Under the pieces are notes generated by a model that did not search any database, was not told the origin of the DNA, and saw nothing but the letters and a program-made list of their open reading frames with translations. The position numbers and the translations under genes were made by a program. Positions 46,981 to 47,839 of a stretch of DNA of 47,839 nt are shown piece after piece. The stretch's first letter is position 1. Every line of letters starts with the position of its first letter. Source of the DNA: Chitinophagia bacterium (GTDB taxonomy: Bacteria > Bacteroidota > Bacteroidia > Chitinophagales > Chitinophagaceae); NCBI GenBank assembly GCA_021324175.1, contig JAJPJP010000274.1:1-47839 (forward strand), given 5' to 3'.

Positions 46981-47838
46981 TTATTGCGGCAAAAGGACTT
47001 GATCAATGATGTGCACTACTCCATTGACTCCTATTTCATCCATTTTTACCGCATGGGCGGTCGTACCGCTGTAGGGCATTCCGCCTGGAGGAAATGTTCC
47101 AAGACCGGTAAATTGCAAATCATTAACAATCGGACCTGAAAACACTGCCAGAGCCATAATCCCGGGATGCGAAGGATATGCACTGTTAACCAGAGTAGTC
47201 ACAAAGGATCCTGGAACTGATGGGAAGTTGACAGAAAAAACACGATCCAGCGGTTCATAGCTCCCACTGGCCTGAATAGCCAATATGTGATATACGAGAA
47301 TTCCCCTGACCGTAGCGGCAGTCAATACGTCATACAACAGAGGGTTGCTGAAAATATTCGGGGAGGATGAAAGAGCTGAGGCTTCGGCAGATGCTGTTCC
47401 AGCGGGAACCCCTTCTTGCAGGAGGGTGCCATAGACTTCCTCGTAAAGGATATTTTGAAAGGCTGAATTATTTGGGGCTAAAATCGTCATGTTAATTAGC
47501 GGATATTTCAACAATGAATCGACCTTGTTTAGACCAACTTGGCCGCTGTCTGCCCTGGCAATTGCTGCGGCTAAATAAGTCAGCGTCGTATCCCCATAAA
47601 TCAATGAAGCCAACAGTTCAGAGGGCGGCGTAACCACGGCGGCAACAGTGTGTATGACGCCGTTCGAAGCGGCTTGGTCCGCGACAGTTACGGGGATACT
47701 ATTTGCGTATAATTGGTTACTTGATGTTTTCCAGGGAAAAATATCCATTTTTATTAGCGGATTGGTTGGATCGAGTTGCAGCAAGGTCGGCATCTCGGTA
47801 TTAGGAAACGCGGCGGGAATCAGCGAAGAGGGCAACGC
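46981..47838 (-). CDS. Fasciclin (FAS1) domain protein, 5' end outside the window
   Basis: The frame is open through the right end of the window, so the N-terminus and signal peptide are missing; about 285 residues are seen. A partial first FAS1 domain ends with SNGVIHTVAAVVTPP (the H-x-x-x-x-V-L/V strand). A full second domain runs from LASLIYGDTTLTYLAAAIAR through NMTILAPNNSAFQNILYE to the closing NGVVHIIDQVLLPQ. FAS1 domains mediate adhesion on the cell surface and in matrix. It is convergent with ychF, 63 bases apart. Confidence 0.88.
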   Translation of the reverse strand, partial: ALPSSLIPAAFPNTEMPTLLQLDPTNPLIKMDIFPWKTSSNQLYANSIPVTVADQAASNGVIHTVAAVVTPPSELLASLIYGDTTLTYLAAAIARADSGQVGLNKVDSLLKYPLINMTILAPNNSAFQNILYEEVYGTLLQEGVPAGTASAEASALSSSPNIFSNPLLYDVLTAATVRGILVYHILAIQASGSYEPLDRVFSVNFPSVPGSFVTTLVNSAYPSHPGIMALAVFSGPIVNDLQFTGLGTFPPGGMPYSGTTAHAVKMDEIGVNGVVHIIDQVLLPQ

Positions 47839-47839
47839 A

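Overview
The window looks like a chromosomal segment of a Bacteroidota bacterium, most likely from the Chitinophagaceae or a close relative, probably free-living in soil or sediment. The basis is gene content: a TamB/TamL pair with a lipidated TamL, a fused SpmA/SpmB-type gate protein, an ActA-type mono/pentahaem cytochrome of alternative complex III, an OstA-like/MCE/amidase cluster beside lptD, a degenerate second EF-G, and promoters of the TTTG-N20-TAnnTTTG type. No taxonomic marker gene other than a tRNA is present, so the family-level placement is inference.

Layout. 0.1-4.3 kb: small exported protein, O-methyltransferase, lipoprotein, SDR dehydrogenase and PfkB-type sugar kinase. 4.4-8.4 kb: Ku and several small stress-type genes, including a holin-like membrane protein, a 55-codon DUF1328 protein, a YihY/BrkB membrane protein and a DUF3606 protein. 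8.7-18.4 kb: one tightly packed operon, mlaE-mlaF-mlaD-tamB-tamL. 18.4-28.9 kb: two hypothetical genes, an 8.7-kb cyclic beta-1,2-glucan synthase gene, and a DUF3175 gene broken by an in-frame stop. 29.0-32.1 kb: cytochrome oxidase subunit I, tail to tail with an ActA-type cytochrome. 32.6-33.2 kb: a 5'-truncated ORF next to tRNA-Arg(TCT). 33.3-37.1 kb: EF-G paralogue, uracil-DNA glycosylase and PlsC-type acyltransferase. 37.1-44.3 kb: lptD, diverging from amidase-MCE-ostA-like, then a small barrel protein. 44.3-47.8 kb: gate-domain membrane protein, YchF GTPase and the start-less 3' part of a fasciclin protein.

The dominant theme is the cell envelope. One operon couples an MCE/ABC lipid transporter to TamB and TamL. 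A second locus couples LPS assembly (LptD and an OstA-like protein) to cell-wall hydrolysis and a second MCE protein. PlsC supplies phospholipid and the giant glucan synthase supplies periplasmic glucan. A second theme is stress and DNA maintenance (Ku, Ung, DUF1328, DUF3606, DUF3175, holin-like protein). No CRISPR array, insertion sequence or complete mobile element was seen. The points most worth a second look are the MCE-TamB-TamL operon, the EF-G paralogue with altered switch residues, the nonsense codon in the DUF3175 gene, the isolated actA/coxA pair, and the truncated gene at the tRNA 3' end.
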